From assembly GCA_938009055.1 (NCBI GenBank), contig CALLIO010000165.1, positions 1 to 16,050 of the forward strand: a stretch of DNA of 16,050 nucleotides, read 5' to 3'. Positions 15,484 to 16,050 of this stretch are shown in pieces (positions within the stretch are counted from its first letter, which is position 1; every line of letters begins with the position of its first letter). Both the position numbers and the translations under genes were made by a program. The notes under the pieces are model-generated. The model did no database searches, was not told where the DNA came from, and saw only the letters and a list, made by a program, of their open reading frames with translations. The stretch comes from an uncultured Altererythrobacter sp. (lineage in GTDB: Bacteria > Pseudomonadota > Alphaproteobacteria > Sphingomonadales > Sphingomonadaceae).

Positions 15484-16050
15484 TCATGACTTTAGATCAG
15501 GAGCCGTCGCATTCTCTTTCAACATTGCGATCGCTTCATCGAGCGGGAGCACTTGTTGCTGTTTCTCGCCCAAAGTGCGGATCGCAACCGTGCCTTCTTC
15601 CGCCTCGCGCATGCCGACAACCAGCAAATGCGGGACTTTGGCCAAGCTATGCTCGCGCACCTTGTAATTGATCTTCTCATTGCGGAAGTCGGTTTCCGCG
15701 CGAATTCCGGCCGCTTCAAGCTTCGCCAAAACTTGCGAGCCATAAGGGTCAGCATCCGAGACAATGGTCGCAACGACAGCCTGCGTTGGCGCAAGCCAAA
15801 GCGGCAATTTGCCAGCATAATGCTCGATCAGAATGCCGATAAAGCGTTCGTAAGACCCAAAGATCGCGCGGTGCAGCATGACGGGGCGATGCTTGCCGCC
15901 ATCCTCGCCAATGTATGTCGCATCGAGCCGTTCGGGCAGAACGCGGTCACCCTGTATCGTGCCGACTTGCCACGTGCGCCCGATGGCATCGGTCAAATGC
16001 CATTCAAGCTTGGGCGCATAAAACGCGCCTTCGCCCGGAAGCTCTTCCCA
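15484..16050 (-). CDS. thrS: Threonyl-tRNA synthetase, C-terminal part (cut by window edge)
   Basis: Charges tRNA-Thr with threonine. Only the last 188 residues are in the window; the frame is open at 16050 and reads WEELPGEGAFYAPKLEWHLT into the rest. An internal TTG at 15994-15996 is not a real start. Recognisable parts are the PGEGAFYAPK catalytic-core segment, motif 3 with its zinc-ligand-type His (VMLHRAIFGSYERF), and the anticodon-binding domain from LWLAP to the end. After WQVGTIQ the protein reads GDR, where many bacterial enzymes have an L/V-D-F/Y sequence; this may be normal in the lineage. The TauE/SafE gene starts 11 bases after its stop. Confidence 0.95.
   Translation of the reverse strand, partial: WEELPGEGAFYAPKLEWHLTDAIGRTWQVGTIQGDRVLPERLDATYIGEDGGKHRPVMLHRAIFGSYERFIGILIEHYAGKLPLWLAPTQAVVATIVSDADPYGSQVLAKLEAAGIRAETDFRNEKINYKVREHSLAKVPHLLVVGMREAEEGTVAIRTLGEKQQQVLPLDEAIAMLKENATAPDLKS

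Noticed and set aside
1..16050. Novel defence, mobile or biosynthetic multi-gene system
   Set aside because: Almost every gene is a known housekeeping or common accessory family; no transposase, integrase, CRISPR repeat, reverse transcriptase or synthase is present.

Overview
This window looks like a stretch of core chromosome from an alphaproteobacterium, most likely a sphingomonad of the Erythrobacteraceae type. The evidence is moderately high GC by eye, alphaproteobacterial versions of MurA, GlnE and ThrRS, and a ferritin-like DUF455 gene beside glnE. The taxon is inferred from protein character only; no rRNA or tRNA gene is present to confirm it. I see no insertion sequence, phage gene, CRISPR array, toxin-antitoxin pair or recognisable defence system. 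Coding density is high, and no gap between genes exceeds about 260 bases.

Layout, left to right. murA (minus) and galU (plus) are divergent and make envelope precursors: enolpyruvyl-UDP-GlcNAc for peptidoglycan and UDP-glucose for polysaccharide. galU converges on a DUF4259 gene whose C-terminus carries an added Cys/His cluster that looks like a zinc finger. Next is a tightly coupled minus-strand pair, an acyl-CoA synthetase followed by a cytochrome P450 whose start codon overlaps the synthetase stop. They have a 16-base dyad upstream and probably oxidise and CoA-activate a hydrophobic carboxylic acid or terpenoid-like substrate that the sequence does not identify. A probable terminator separates them from a secreted M23 (LytM-type) peptidase. 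Then comes a minus-strand run glnE, bcp, DUF455 with gaps of 5 and 9 bases: a nitrogen-regulation enzyme, a single-cysteine peroxiredoxin and a ferritin-like di-metal protein.

Divergent from glnE is a plus-strand pair, a lipoprotein M28 aminopeptidase and an agmatine-deiminase-family enzyme. A 254-base interval follows. It contains two small palindromes, a candidate 42-residue membrane or secreted peptide that conventional ORF cut-offs miss, and a perfect 8-bp-arm hairpin 15 bases before a secreted DUF1223 (thioredoxin-like CxxC) protein. The DUF1223 gene overlaps tail to tail with a TauE/SafE-type permease, which lies just downstream of thrS. thrS is cut by the right edge of the window.

The main leads are the DUF4259-zinc-finger fusion, the regulated acyl-CoA synthetase/P450 pair, and the small ORF with its palindromes and the DUF1223 hairpin. 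I found no convincing new multi-gene system.
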